A stretch of DNA of 7,202 nucleotides from the NCBI GenBank assembly GCA_011390535.1, contig JAABSF010000130.1:1-7202 (forward strand), in the 5' to 3' direction. Position 1 is the stretch's first letter. Every line of letters begins with the position of its first letter. This document shows positions 1-6,652 of this stretch, one piece after another. This stretch comes from Deltaproteobacteria bacterium (lineage in GTDB: Bacteria; Myxococcota_A; Polyangia; HGW-17; SLPX01). The translations under genes and the position numbers were made by a program. The notes under the pieces are model-generated. The model was given only the letters and a program-made list of their open reading frames with translations. It had not been told where the DNA came from and made no database searches.

Positions 1-743
1 GTTTGTCCGATGTGTTGGATGAGGCTGGTTTCGAAAAGGGCCAAGTTTGGGGCATTATTGCAGATCTCGGGTTATCCAGTAATCAGCTCGACGACGAAGA
101 GAGAGGGTTCAGTTTTAGCTCCAAAGGGGAGTTGGACATGCGCATGGATCCTTCATCCGAAGTTACCGCGTTGGATTTGATCCGCAATCTCTCCTTTGAA
201 GAGTTGGGAGATATCTTTAAAAAACTTGGTGAAGAGCCGCAGGGTAAACGTTATGCCCGCGCGATCAAGAGAGCGCTGGCTGAGCAGGGGGCATCGGACG
301 GCTTGTCAAGTGAAGAGAGTGCGATGAGCCCGGCAGAGTTGGCAGGGGTGATTGAACGTGCAGCCGGTGGGAAGATGTGCGCTCTCTCCAGGCGGCACCC
401 GGCTACCCGGGTATTTATGGCGCTGCGAATGAAGGTTAACCGTGAGCTGGATGAGTTGGCGGTTTTCTTAGAGGAAGCGCCTTGGTGGCTCTGCAAAGGG
501 GGCCGCCTTGCGGTGATCTCTTTCCATTCCCTGGAAGACAGAATGGTTAAACGCAGATTCAGAGAGTTGGCTGAGCCGGAGAGGCTTGTGCCCCCTGATC
601 TGCCGCTGAAATCAAGTGAGGTGCCGAAAGCCCATTTTAAGTTGATAAACCGCAAACCATGGGTAGCGGACGAGGAAGAGAAAAGAGTAAATCCCAGGAG
701 CCGTAGCGCACGGCTTAGGGTGCTGGAGAGGAGTGGGGAGTGA
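1..743 (+). CDS. rsmH: 16S rRNA (cytosine(1402)-N(4))-methyltransferase RsmH, 5'-partial
   Basis: RsmH (MraW) uses S-adenosylmethionine to N4-methylate C1402 of 16S rRNA in the ribosomal decoding centre; it acts in the cytoplasm. The reading frame is open from base 3, and the first visible codon (TTG) is internal rather than a start. About 246 residues are visible. Compared with E. coli RsmH as I remember it (313 aa), about 80 N-terminal residues are missing, including the glycine-rich SAM-binding motif. Visible family blocks, numbered within the fragment, are DLGLSSNQLDDEERGFSF (21-38), LDMRMDP (44-50), GEEPQGKRYARAI (76-88), HPATRVFMALRMKVN (132-146), GGRLAVISFHSLEDRMVKRRF (from 166) and the C-terminal NPRSRSARLRVLER (230-243). 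It is intact apart from the window edge. Its stop codon overlaps the next start by 4 nt (GTGA), so translation of the two is probably coupled. The identification is very secure. Confidence 0.97.
   Translation, partial: LSDVLDEAGFEKGQVWGIIADLGLSSNQLDDEERGFSFSSKGELDMRMDPSSEVTALDLIRNLSFEELGDIFKKLGEEPQGKRYARAIKRALAEQGASDGLSSEESAMSPAELAGVIERAAGGKMCALSRRHPATRVFMALRMKVNRELDELAVFLEEAPWWLCKGGRLAVISFHSLEDRMVKRRFRELAEPERLVPPDLPLKSSEVPKAHFKLINRKPWVADEEEKRVNPRSRSARLRVLERSGE
728..733 (+). promoter_or_regulatory. Ribosome binding site of the ftsL-like gene
   Basis: GAGGAG lies 6 nt before the GTG at 740, inside the end of rsmH. This decides the start: the later in-frame ATGs at 767, 845 and 1049 have a Shine-Dalgarno match that is too close (767), weak (845) or absent (1049). 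Confidence 0.7.
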
Positions 744-1357
744 ATAAGACCTTATCTTTTGGAGCCATGTCTTCGCGGTCCGGGTTGAGGCCTGGTTTCC
801 GCACGAATAAAAAGAAGACGCAGAAACGCTCGCGCAATAAGGCTATGAGTCCGAAGCAGTTGGCCCACGGGATGTTGGGCAACGATGCGCCCAATCTGTT
901 TGGAGGTGAAGAGGATACAGGGCCGGGGGTATGGAATACAGGTGAGTGGCGCGCGGTAGGCGCAGGCAGGGCCAAACCGCCTGTTGCGCAGGATAAAGGG
1001 AACGCCGGAGCGATCGGCTTGAGGGATTTTCCTCAACCGCCGGCGGTTATGGCTCCGCCGAGACAGAAGACAAAGGTCATTGTCCTACTGGTGCTGACTT
1101 TGTTTTGTGTTTTGGCGGCGCTGGCCCAGGTTTGGGTGCGTTTGCGGATTGTGCGGATGGGTTATGAGCTCTCCACGGAGGCGGCACGGCGTCAAAGGCT
1201 TGAACGTGTTCACCAAAAACTTTCAGTGGAACATGCGCTCTTGAGAAACCCCAAGAGGATAAGGGATGTGGCTCGAAATCGCCTTGGGTTGAGAAGCCCC
1301 TCTCCTGATGAGGTTAAGAGAATAGGTACATCGTCACTGGTGTTTGGAAGCAAATAA
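740..1357 (+). CDS. ftsL: FtsL-like cell division protein with long N-terminal extension
   Basis: This is a bitopic inner-membrane protein of 205 residues in the position where dcw clusters carry ftsL. FtsL forms a complex with FtsB and FtsQ and helps activate FtsW/FtsI at the septum. A single hydrophobic segment lies at about 112-131, after a basic stretch (RQKTK). A polar, helix-prone region rich in Arg, Glu and Gln follows at about 138-178. It ends in LRNPKRIRDVARNRLGL, which resembles the FtsL/DivIC C-terminal block (L-R-x-P-x-R-I-x-x-x-A-R-x-x-L-G-L). The first 110 or so residues are unusual: a Lys/Arg-rich patch (about 21-34), then Gly-, Pro- and Ala-rich sequence that looks disordered. 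E. coli FtsL is about 121 aa in total. The GTG start at 740 has a good Shine-Dalgarno match and overlaps the rsmH stop, so I keep the long form. FtsL sequences are poorly conserved, so the name rests on topology, the C-terminal block and position. Confidence 0.8.
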   Translation: MNKTLSFGAMSSRSGLRPGFRTNKKKTQKRSRNKAMSPKQLAHGMLGNDAPNLFGGEEDTGPGVWNTGEWRAVGAGRAKPPVAQDKGNAGAIGLRDFPQPPAVMAPPRQKTKVIVLLVLTLFCVLAALAQVWVRLRIVRMGYELSTEAARRQRLERVHQKLSVEHALLRNPKRIRDVARNRLGLRSPSPDEVKRIGTSSLVFGSK

Positions 1358-1383
1358 ATAACCGAGTTTTTCAGTTAGTGCGT

Positions 1384-1453
1384 GAGATCGTCTAAATGAG
1401 GTCGTCTGAAAGAGGTCGTCTAAATGAGGTCGTCTGAAAGATGTCGTCTAAAT
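1384..1453 (+). repeat. Tandem array of five 14-nt units between ftsL and ftsI
   Basis: Five head-to-tail 14-nt units are read directly: GAGATCGTCTAAAT (1384), GAGGTCGTCTGAAA (1398), GAGGTCGTCTAAAT (1412), GAGGTCGTCTGAAA (1426) and GATGTCGTCTAAAT (1440). The core TCGTCT is invariant. The unit endings alternate between TAAAT and TGAAA, so the array is also a 28-nt higher-order repeat. Since 14 is not a multiple of 3, the array shifts reading frame with each unit, which argues against it being a protein-coding repeat. Units followed by GAGG create the string AAATGAGG, so an ATG falls 8 nt after the GA-rich start of the preceding unit. It could be a minisatellite from replication slippage or a repeated regulatory or binding element. 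The sequence alone does not decide. Confidence 0.9.
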
Positions 1454-1490
1454 AGTGTGGGACATTTGGTTGTAGGCGTTAAGACGAGAG

Positions 1491-1550
1491 ATGCCGGTAC
1501 TAAAGCAGCAAAGAGGAACAATGTCGGCATTAGAGCAGCAAAGAGGAGCA
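1491..1550 (+). repeat. Tandem duplication of a 30-nt unit immediately upstream of ftsI
   Basis: Two adjacent 30-nt copies (1491-1520 and 1521-1550) match at 25 of 30 positions. The perfectly shared core is AGCAGCAAAGAGGA. A fragment of a third copy (ATGTT, then divergent) starts at 1551. The five differences (unit positions 4, 8, 10, 13 and 28) are all transitions (C/T or A/G). Each copy begins with ATG and ends with AGAGGA three bases before the next ATG, so it repeats a Shine-Dalgarno/start-like module just ahead of the real ftsI start at 1567. It is unrelated in sequence to the 14-nt array upstream. Function is unknown. Confidence 0.88.
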
Positions 1551-1556
1551 ATGTTG

Positions 1557-1562
1557 AGAGGA
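1557..1562 (+). promoter_or_regulatory. Ribosome binding site of ftsI
   Basis: AGAGGA lies 4 nt before the ATG at 1567, a slightly short spacing. An in-frame TGA at 1555-1557 rules out any earlier ftsI start. The same AGAGGA word occurs at 1512-1517 and 1542-1547 in the 30-nt repeat, so this site resembles a diverged third repeat unit. Confidence 0.55.
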
Positions 1563-1566
1563 TGGC

Positions 1567-3564
1567 ATGCAGCAAGCCGTAGATAGTAAAAAGCGGAACT
1601 GGATACGGGTCAGGTTGTGTATCGCTTCAGGGATTTTTGCGATGGCACTCTTGGCGATGATCTATCGCGCTTTCGCCTTGAGCATAATCGACGGTGAGCG
1701 CATGAGGAAGCTTGCTCGGAGTCAATATCAAAGCAAAATCAGTCTCCCCTCTGCGCGAGGAAGGATACTGGATAGGCACGGCAGCCCGATGGCTGTTAGT
1801 GTTGAGGTTCCATCCATTTACGCCAATCCGAGACAGATGGAGGAAGACCCTAGAGTAGTCGCAAGAGCTCTGTCTAAGGTGCTTGGCAGCGATCCTTATT
1901 TGCTGGAAGAACGATTTGCCAAAAACAAATATTTTGTTTGGGTGGACAGGCAAGTATCTCCGGAGGATGCAGAGAAGATAAAAGCGCTGAATTTCACCGG
2001 TATACATATACAAAAGGAGATGCGCCGTTTTTATCCCAATGGTGAGCTGGCAGGTCATGTTCTGGGGTTCTCCGGCATTGAAGGAACAGGGCTTGAGGGA
2101 ATTGAGCTACACTTTGATCGCTGGTTGAAAGGGAGGGAGTCAGAGAGTTATGGTTTGAGGGATGCGTTGGGGAGAAAAGTCTTCGTCAAGGGTTTGCCTG
2201 ACTTGGGTCCCTCTTCAGGCAGTGATGTCGTGTTGACGATAGACAAAAATATTCAGTTTGTGGCTGATAAAGTTTTAGCCAAAACAGTGGAGATGTATGA
2301 AGCAAAGGGTGGGACATTGGTGGCAATGGATCCTAGTACAGGTGATCTGTTGGCGATTTCAAATGCCCCAAACTTTGATCCCAACAACCACAAATCAGCG
2401 AAGCCGGATTTTTGGCGGAATCGTGCAGTTACCGATACTTTTGAACCAGGATCGGTAACAAAAGTTTTTACTCTGGCAGCGGCCCTTGAGACGCGTGTGG
2501 CCCGGACTGACGGACAGATCTACTGTGAGAACGGACGGATTGAGGTGGATGATTATCCCATAAGAGATTCTCACCCCAACAAATGGCTCACCGTTGAGGA
2601 GTGTATCCAGAAATCATCTAATATTTGTACCTACAAGTTGGGGAGACGTTTGGGAAAGAGACGGCTTTACAATTACTTGCGACAGTTCGGATTCGGTTCT
2701 CGTACAGGGGTGGAGCTCCCCGGAGAACGTCGAGGGCGGCTGAGACATTGGCGTCGTTGGTCCCAAGTTGCTTTGGCGAACGTATCATTCGGCCAGGGTT
2801 TTACTTCCACAGGTGTGCAGCTTGCTGCTGCGGTTTCTGCTTTGGCAAACGGCGGCACTCTATACACCCCTCATATAGTCAGGTCTGTTAGAGGCGCTGA
2901 TAATAAAATCTTATCAATATATCGTCCGCGTGGCAGGAGAGCCATCTCAAAGTGGGTTTCACGGCGGGTACTGGACGTAATGAAAACCGTCGTAGAGCCG
3001 GGCGGAACCGGTGTGGGTGCAGCTTTGGAGCATTATCCGGTTGCTGGTAAGACGGGCACTGCACAAAAAGTTGATCCGAAAACAGGGCGTTATTCTCAAG
3101 ATCATTGGGTAGCTTCATTTATCGGTGTGGTTCCGGCGGATGATCCGGTTTTGGCGGTTGTGGTGATGATCGATGAACCAAAAAACGAGTATTACGGCGG
3201 AAAAGTAGCTGCACCGGTATTTCAAGAGTTCGCACGTGAAGCTCTGAAAATAATGGGGGTCCCTAAAAGGAGAGGATCCGGGAAAAAGAAAAGCAAAAGG
3301 GCGAAGAATAAGAGTTTGAGCGAGACGCCTCTCTCTACGAGTCGTTCGGTGGCTCCGCCTTTGCCCATTGCTCAGCCAACAGGGCCCGTTCAAGAAATGC
3401 CTGATTTCACTGGTATGACTTTTCATGGCGTGCTGGAGACCGCTCGCAAAGCCGGATTGAAGTGTACCGTGGAAGGGTCAGGCATCGTCGTGAATCAGAG
3501 CCCGGCTCCTGGGCCGGCACCAAAGGGTGCGCGTTGTCGGGTGGGCCTCAGGTCAAGACAATAA
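1567..3564 (+). CDS. ftsI: Septal peptidoglycan transpeptidase FtsI (PBP3, class B PBP) with C-terminal PASTA domain
   Basis: FtsI is the penicillin-sensitive DD-transpeptidase that crosslinks septal peptidoglycan on the periplasmic side of the inner membrane, working with FtsW. The protein is 665 aa. It has a short basic cytoplasmic tail, one membrane segment at about 17-39, and a PBP dimerisation domain starting near RGRILDRHGSP (64-74). The transpeptidase domain carries all three active-site motifs: S296-V-T-K299 (nucleophile Ser296), S350-S-N352 and K495-T-G-T498. A Lys/Ser-rich linker (about 567-609) leads to one PASTA domain (about 610-662, starting MPDFTGMTFHGVLETARKAGL). E. coli FtsI (588 aa) lacks this domain. 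Single terminal PASTA domains occur on FtsI of deltaproteobacteria-like groups and on Gram-positive SpoVD/PBP2x-type proteins. The division role rather than a sporulation role is inferred from its place between ftsL and murE. The start is fixed by an upstream in-frame stop. No key residue is missing. Confidence 0.96.
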   Translation: MQQAVDSKKRNWIRVRLCIASGIFAMALLAMIYRAFALSIIDGERMRKLARSQYQSKISLPSARGRILDRHGSPMAVSVEVPSIYANPRQMEEDPRVVARALSKVLGSDPYLLEERFAKNKYFVWVDRQVSPEDAEKIKALNFTGIHIQKEMRRFYPNGELAGHVLGFSGIEGTGLEGIELHFDRWLKGRESESYGLRDALGRKVFVKGLPDLGPSSGSDVVLTIDKNIQFVADKVLAKTVEMYEAKGGTLVAMDPSTGDLLAISNAPNFDPNNHKSAKPDFWRNRAVTDTFEPGSVTKVFTLAAALETRVARTDGQIYCENGRIEVDDYPIRDSHPNKWLTVEECIQKSSNICTYKLGRRLGKRRLYNYLRQFGFGSRTGVELPGERRGRLRHWRRWSQVALANVSFGQGFTSTGVQLAAAVSALANGGTLYTPHIVRSVRGADNKILSIYRPRGRRAISKWVSRRVLDVMKTVVEPGGTGVGAALEHYPVAGKTGTAQKVDPKTGRYSQDHWVASFIGVVPADDPVLAVVVMIDEPKNEYYGGKVAAPVFQEFAREALKIMGVPKRRGSGKKKSKRAKNKSLSETPLSTSRSVAPPLPIAQPTGPVQEMPDFTGMTFHGVLETARKAGLKCTVEGSGIVVNQSPAPGPAPKGARCRVGLRSRQ

Positions 3565-3587
3565 CTCCGTTTTTATTGGGATTGTAG

Positions 3588-5144
3588 ATGAAAAAAAACG
3601 AGAAAAAGTATCTTCAAGAACTGTTTCAGGGAATAAGCAACGTAGAGTTTTCCTCTAACGCTAATCCTGTGATAGATGGAGTGACGGAAGACTCCAGAGA
3701 TGTTGGCGAAAATACTCTATTTGTAGCCGTAAAGGGCAGAAGGGTTGATGGACACGAATATGTGGTTGATGTTTTAGATTCGGCCATTGCTGCCGTTGTG
3801 GTAGATCGCGATGCTGAGGTGCCGGAGACCAAGACTCCCATCGTGCGGGTAGACGATACTCGTATTGCGCTGGCCGTCGTTTCTGCGAATCTTTATGGAC
3901 GTCCGGGTGATGAATTAACCTTGGTGGGTGTAACCGGAACTAATGGAAAGACAACTGTCTGTTATTTGCTTGAGGCGATGCTGAAAGCGGCCGGAAAAGA
4001 ACCGGGGGTTATAGGAACCGTAAGCTATCGCTATGGGGGAAAATCTTTTCAAGCTCCTTATACAACTCCTACCGCTCCTGTACTCCACAAGACTTTGAGG
4101 GAGATGAAAAACGCGGGTTGCTCTCATGTACTCATGGAGGTTTCATCTCATGCGCTGGAGATGAAGAGAGTGTACGGGTTGATTTTCACTGTTGCCGGGT
4201 TCACCAACCTGACACAAGATCATTTGGATCTGCATGGCGACATGGATCGCTATTTCAAAGCAAAACAAGCTCTGTTTAGCAATCATCTCGCAGAGGATGG
4301 TGTAGCCGTCCTTTGGGTGGATGATCCCAAAGCTGAAGAAATGGCCGCTCCGTTTTCCGGGGAAAAAATACTTTGCTCCGCATCTGCGCGGGACGCCGAC
4401 GTGAGACTGCTGTCATCATCGCTTACACTTGAGGGTATGAGCGTCAAAATAGGTACACCTGCGGGAGAGGTTGAGATTAGTTCATCTTTGCTTGGGTCTA
4501 CTAACCTCTCCAATATTCTTGTAGCCGCCGGTATGGCCTATGGGTTGGGGGTTTCCCCCGATGCTATAAAAAATGGAGTAAAAAGTATCTCCGTGATACC
4601 CGGGCGCCTCGAAAGGGTTGATGATAAGCTGGACAGAGAGACACCCACAGTGTTGGTGGATTACGCACACACCCCGGATGCGATTCGACAAGTTGTGAAG
4701 ACATTGAAGCCCCTTTGCAAAGGGAGACTGTTCATTATTTTTGGATGTGGTGGTGATCGTGATCAGACCAAACGTCCTATAATGGGGAGGGCTGCGGCAG
4801 GGGCCGATGTGGTAGTGGTGACATCGGACAATCCAAGGACAGAGGATTGCATGAGCATCATCCGGATGGCCGTCCCTGGTGTGGCGGACGGTGGTTGTAG
4901 TGAGGTCGAAGTAGGTGACTTAAGTGGGGTCAAGAGTGGGTATGTGGTGATTCCCGACAGGAGAAAAGCTATAGAGAAGGCCATTATGTCCGCTGCAAGT
5001 GATGATGTAGTCTTGATCGCAGGTAAAGGACATGAAGACTACCAGATACTTGGGACTGAGCGGGTGCATTTCGATGACAGAGAGGAAGGGAAGAAGGCAC
5101 TTGAAAGCCGAAAGAAAGGCCTCGTTCGGAGTATTGGTTCATGA
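3588..5144 (+). CDS. murE: UDP-N-acetylmuramoyl-L-alanyl-D-glutamate--2,6-diaminopimelate ligase MurE
   Basis: MurE is the cytoplasmic ATP-dependent ligase that adds the third stem-peptide residue to UDP-MurNAc-L-Ala-D-Glu. It has 518 residues in the usual three-domain Mur ligase layout. The N-terminal UDP-substrate domain includes the EDSRDVGENTLFVAVKG block (34-50). The central ATPase domain has the P-loop TGTNGKTT (116-123), MEVSSHAL (183-190), and YFKAKQALF, whose K226 aligns with the carbamylated lysine. The C-terminal domain carries DYAHTPD (358-364), DRDQTKRPIMGR (390-401), D414-N-P-R417 and GKGHEDYQ (479-486). The DNPR motif, with G479 and E483, is the signature of meso-diaminopimelate selection; lysine-adding MurE enzymes differ here. 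It lies 23 nt after ftsI with only a weak Shine-Dalgarno match (GGGA, 6-nt spacing), and its stop overlaps murF. The family length is about 490-500 aa, so this is complete. Confidence 0.97.
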   Translation: MKKNEKKYLQELFQGISNVEFSSNANPVIDGVTEDSRDVGENTLFVAVKGRRVDGHEYVVDVLDSAIAAVVVDRDAEVPETKTPIVRVDDTRIALAVVSANLYGRPGDELTLVGVTGTNGKTTVCYLLEAMLKAAGKEPGVIGTVSYRYGGKSFQAPYTTPTAPVLHKTLREMKNAGCSHVLMEVSSHALEMKRVYGLIFTVAGFTNLTQDHLDLHGDMDRYFKAKQALFSNHLAEDGVAVLWVDDPKAEEMAAPFSGEKILCSASARDADVRLLSSSLTLEGMSVKIGTPAGEVEISSSLLGSTNLSNILVAAGMAYGLGVSPDAIKNGVKSISVIPGRLERVDDKLDRETPTVLVDYAHTPDAIRQVVKTLKPLCKGRLFIIFGCGGDRDQTKRPIMGRAAAGADVVVVTSDNPRTEDCMSIIRMAVPGVADGGCSEVEVGDLSGVKSGYVVIPDRRKAIEKAIMSAASDDVVLIAGKGHEDYQILGTERVHFDDREEGKKALESRKKGLVRSIGS

Positions 5145-6652
5145 GAAAAGAAGGATTTTCAATACAAGAGATTTGCGAGCTGACATCTGGAGAAGTTGTG
5201 CTTGGAAGTGCTTCATCGAATTCATCTGTCTCAAGCTCGGAGATGGCTTTTGCGTCTGGGTTCTCTATCGACACACGGACGATTCGTCACGGGGATCTCT
5301 TTGTGGCGATCAAGGGTGAGCTTTCTGATGGCCACAACTATGTTCAAGTTGCTGCGGAGAAGGGTGGAGTGGCGGCGTTGGTTCGTTCCGATTACAAGAG
5401 TCGCTGTGGTGTCCTGCCTCTAAACTTTGCATGTATCTTGGTTAACGACCCCTTGAAAGGGCTCTGGGAACTGGCACGGGAAAACCGGAAAAGAAACAAA
5501 CATGTGAAGGTGATCGCGGTTACGGGGTCAAACGGTAAGACGACGACTAAAGAGATGCTGGCTTCTGTTTTTAGAGAGGCTGTGGGTGTTGATCGAGTCT
5601 TGTGTAACAAGAAAAGTTACAATAACCACTTAGGTGTTCCCCTAACCTTGATGGAGCTGAAGCCTCACCATGAATTCTGCGTTACTGAGATTGGTATGAA
5701 CGCGCCCGGTGAGATAAAGGCGCTGGCCGAGTTGGCTCGTCCTGAGGTGGGGGTGATTACTTCTGTGGGCGAGGCTCACCTGCAAGGATTAAGAACCTTG
5801 GAGAATATAGCCGCCGCTAAATCGGAATTGTTTGAAAGTCTTTCCGGTGATGGAGTGGCGGTTTTTCCTGAGCTTGATAAAAAGCTTATGAGCATCTTAA
5901 TGGATGCGGCGATTCATATTGAAGAAAAGAAAAAAATACTTTTTGGGCGGGGTGAAAAAGCTCAGGTAAGGCTTTTGGATTCATATCAGGAGGTTGACGG
6001 GAGGCTCTTTTGCAAGCTCGGCATAGACAATCTTGAGATTGATGCGCGACTGCCGCTGTTGGGATTGCACAATGGTATGAATGCGGCAGCCACGGGAGCC
6101 GCCGCTCATGCGATGGGGGTACAACCTGAGCTGATTAAAAAGGGGTTGGAGAATGTAACGCCACCACCACATCGGTCAGTCCTTCTGAAAATCGGTGGGG
6201 CCAGAATATTAGATGATTGCTATAACGCCAATCCGCCTTCTATGAAAGCCGGGTTGAACACGTTGTTTAATCTGCCCGAGGTTGGGCTGGTGGGTGTCAT
6301 CATGGGCGACATGTTGGAGCTGGGTGATGCTTCAGAAAAGCATCATGAAGAGTTGGGGCGTGACATAGCTCGTCGAAAGGTGGATCTTGCTCTTTTTGTC
6401 GGTGAAAAGATGCAAAGAGCCGCCGAGGGAGCTAGGGATGCAGGTATGGACAGGGAAAAAATACACCTCTTTGCAGATGCGTTTGAGGCCGGCGAATATG
6501 CAGCAGAGAGTTTTGGTGAAGGGTGGAGTGTTTTGGTCAAAGGCTCTAGGAGAACGGCGCTGGAAAAAGCACTGGAAACTTGGTCGGATAGAGTGGGCGA
6601 AACAAGCAATGATTCGGTGAGAGGAAATGATAACCCTGGAGGGCTACGCTGA
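5141..6652 (+). CDS. murF: UDP-N-acetylmuramoyl-tripeptide--D-alanyl-D-alanine ligase MurF
   Basis: MurF is the cytoplasmic ATP-dependent ligase that adds D-Ala-D-Ala to UDP-MurNAc-tripeptide, giving the pentapeptide precursor used by MraY. It has 503 residues. The N-terminal domain has FSIDTRTIRHGDLFVAIKG (41-59). The central ATPase domain has P-loop TGSNGKTTT (128-136), NNHLGVPLT (161-169), TEIGMNAPGEI (182-192) and ITSVGEAHL (206-214). Next come LGLHNGMNAAA (307-317), DDCYNANPPSMKA (358-370), MGDMLELG (388-395) and the KGSR block (468-471). It is longer than E. coli MurF (452 aa); part of the excess is a low-complexity tail of about 20 residues after 480. The ATG at 5141 forms an ATGA overlap with the murE stop and has CGGAG 9 nt upstream, so translational coupling with murE is likely. 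The reading frame shows no defect. Confidence 0.97.
   Translation: MRKEGFSIQEICELTSGEVVLGSASSNSSVSSSEMAFASGFSIDTRTIRHGDLFVAIKGELSDGHNYVQVAAEKGGVAALVRSDYKSRCGVLPLNFACILVNDPLKGLWELARENRKRNKHVKVIAVTGSNGKTTTKEMLASVFREAVGVDRVLCNKKSYNNHLGVPLTLMELKPHHEFCVTEIGMNAPGEIKALAELARPEVGVITSVGEAHLQGLRTLENIAAAKSELFESLSGDGVAVFPELDKKLMSILMDAAIHIEEKKKILFGRGEKAQVRLLDSYQEVDGRLFCKLGIDNLEIDARLPLLGLHNGMNAAATGAAAHAMGVQPELIKKGLENVTPPPHRSVLLKIGGARILDDCYNANPPSMKAGLNTLFNLPEVGLVGVIMGDMLELGDASEKHHEELGRDIARRKVDLALFVGEKMQRAAEGARDAGMDREKIHLFADAFEAGEYAAESFGEGWSVLVKGSRRTALEKALETWSDRVGETSNDSVRGNDNPGGLR
6638..6642 (+). promoter_or_regulatory. Ribosome binding site of mraY
   Basis: GGAGG lies 9 nt before the ATG at 6652, inside the last codons of murF. 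Together with the TGATG junction it fixes the mraY start. Confidence 0.7.

Larger units (their letters stand above)
1424..1582 (+). other. Possible small ORF (52 codons) ending inside ftsI start; doubtful
   Basis: An ATG at 1424, preceded by GAGG at 1412-1415 with 8-nt spacing, opens a frame of 52 codons that stops at TAG 1580-1582, 14-16 nt inside ftsI. The predicted peptide begins MRSSERCRLN, is strongly basic and contains two similar segments (TKAAKRNNVG and IRAAKRSNVE) produced by the 30-nt repeat. I recognise no family. It could be a leader peptide coupled to ftsI, but it is more likely a chance open frame in repeat DNA. A competing frame at 1491-1586 is also open. Confidence 0.15.
1491..1586 (+). 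other. Possible small ORF (31 codons) ending inside ftsI start; doubtful
   Basis: The frame starting at ATG 1491 encodes two imperfect decapeptides (MPVLKQQRGT and MSALEQQRGA) followed by MLRGWHAASRR and a TAG at 1584-1586, 18-20 nt inside ftsI. The 30-nt repeat is in phase with this frame, so each unit supplies its own ATG, and the ATGs at 1521 and 1551 each follow an AGAGGA. It could act as a leader that brings ribosomes to the ftsI start. No homology is recognised, and chance is a strong alternative. Confidence 0.15.

Noticed and set aside
251..1036. Reverse-strand open frames at 251-655, 715-975 and 752-1036
   Set aside because: They lie opposite rsmH and the ftsL-like gene, resemble no family I know, and those + strand genes explain the region with good motifs and start signals.
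1384..1550. CRISPR array
   Set aside because: The units are directly abutting with no spacers and are only 14 or 30 nt long, with no cas genes nearby.
1358..1566. Internal promoter or terminator in the ftsL-ftsI gap
   Set aside because: I found no convincing -35/-10 pair with normal spacing and no GC-rich hairpin followed by a T run. Promoters of an unfamiliar sigma factor cannot be excluded by eye.
1358..1566. Gap as a frameshifted continuation of ftsL or ftsI
   Set aside because: The ftsL frame meets further stops at 1376 and 1421 and the ftsI frame has a stop at 1555. Both proteins already have complete ends, and the 14-nt period is not coding-compatible.
2625..2891. Plus-strand open frame of 88 codons inside ftsI
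   Set aside because: It lies wholly within the conserved transpeptidase domain of ftsI, which is intact in its own frame.
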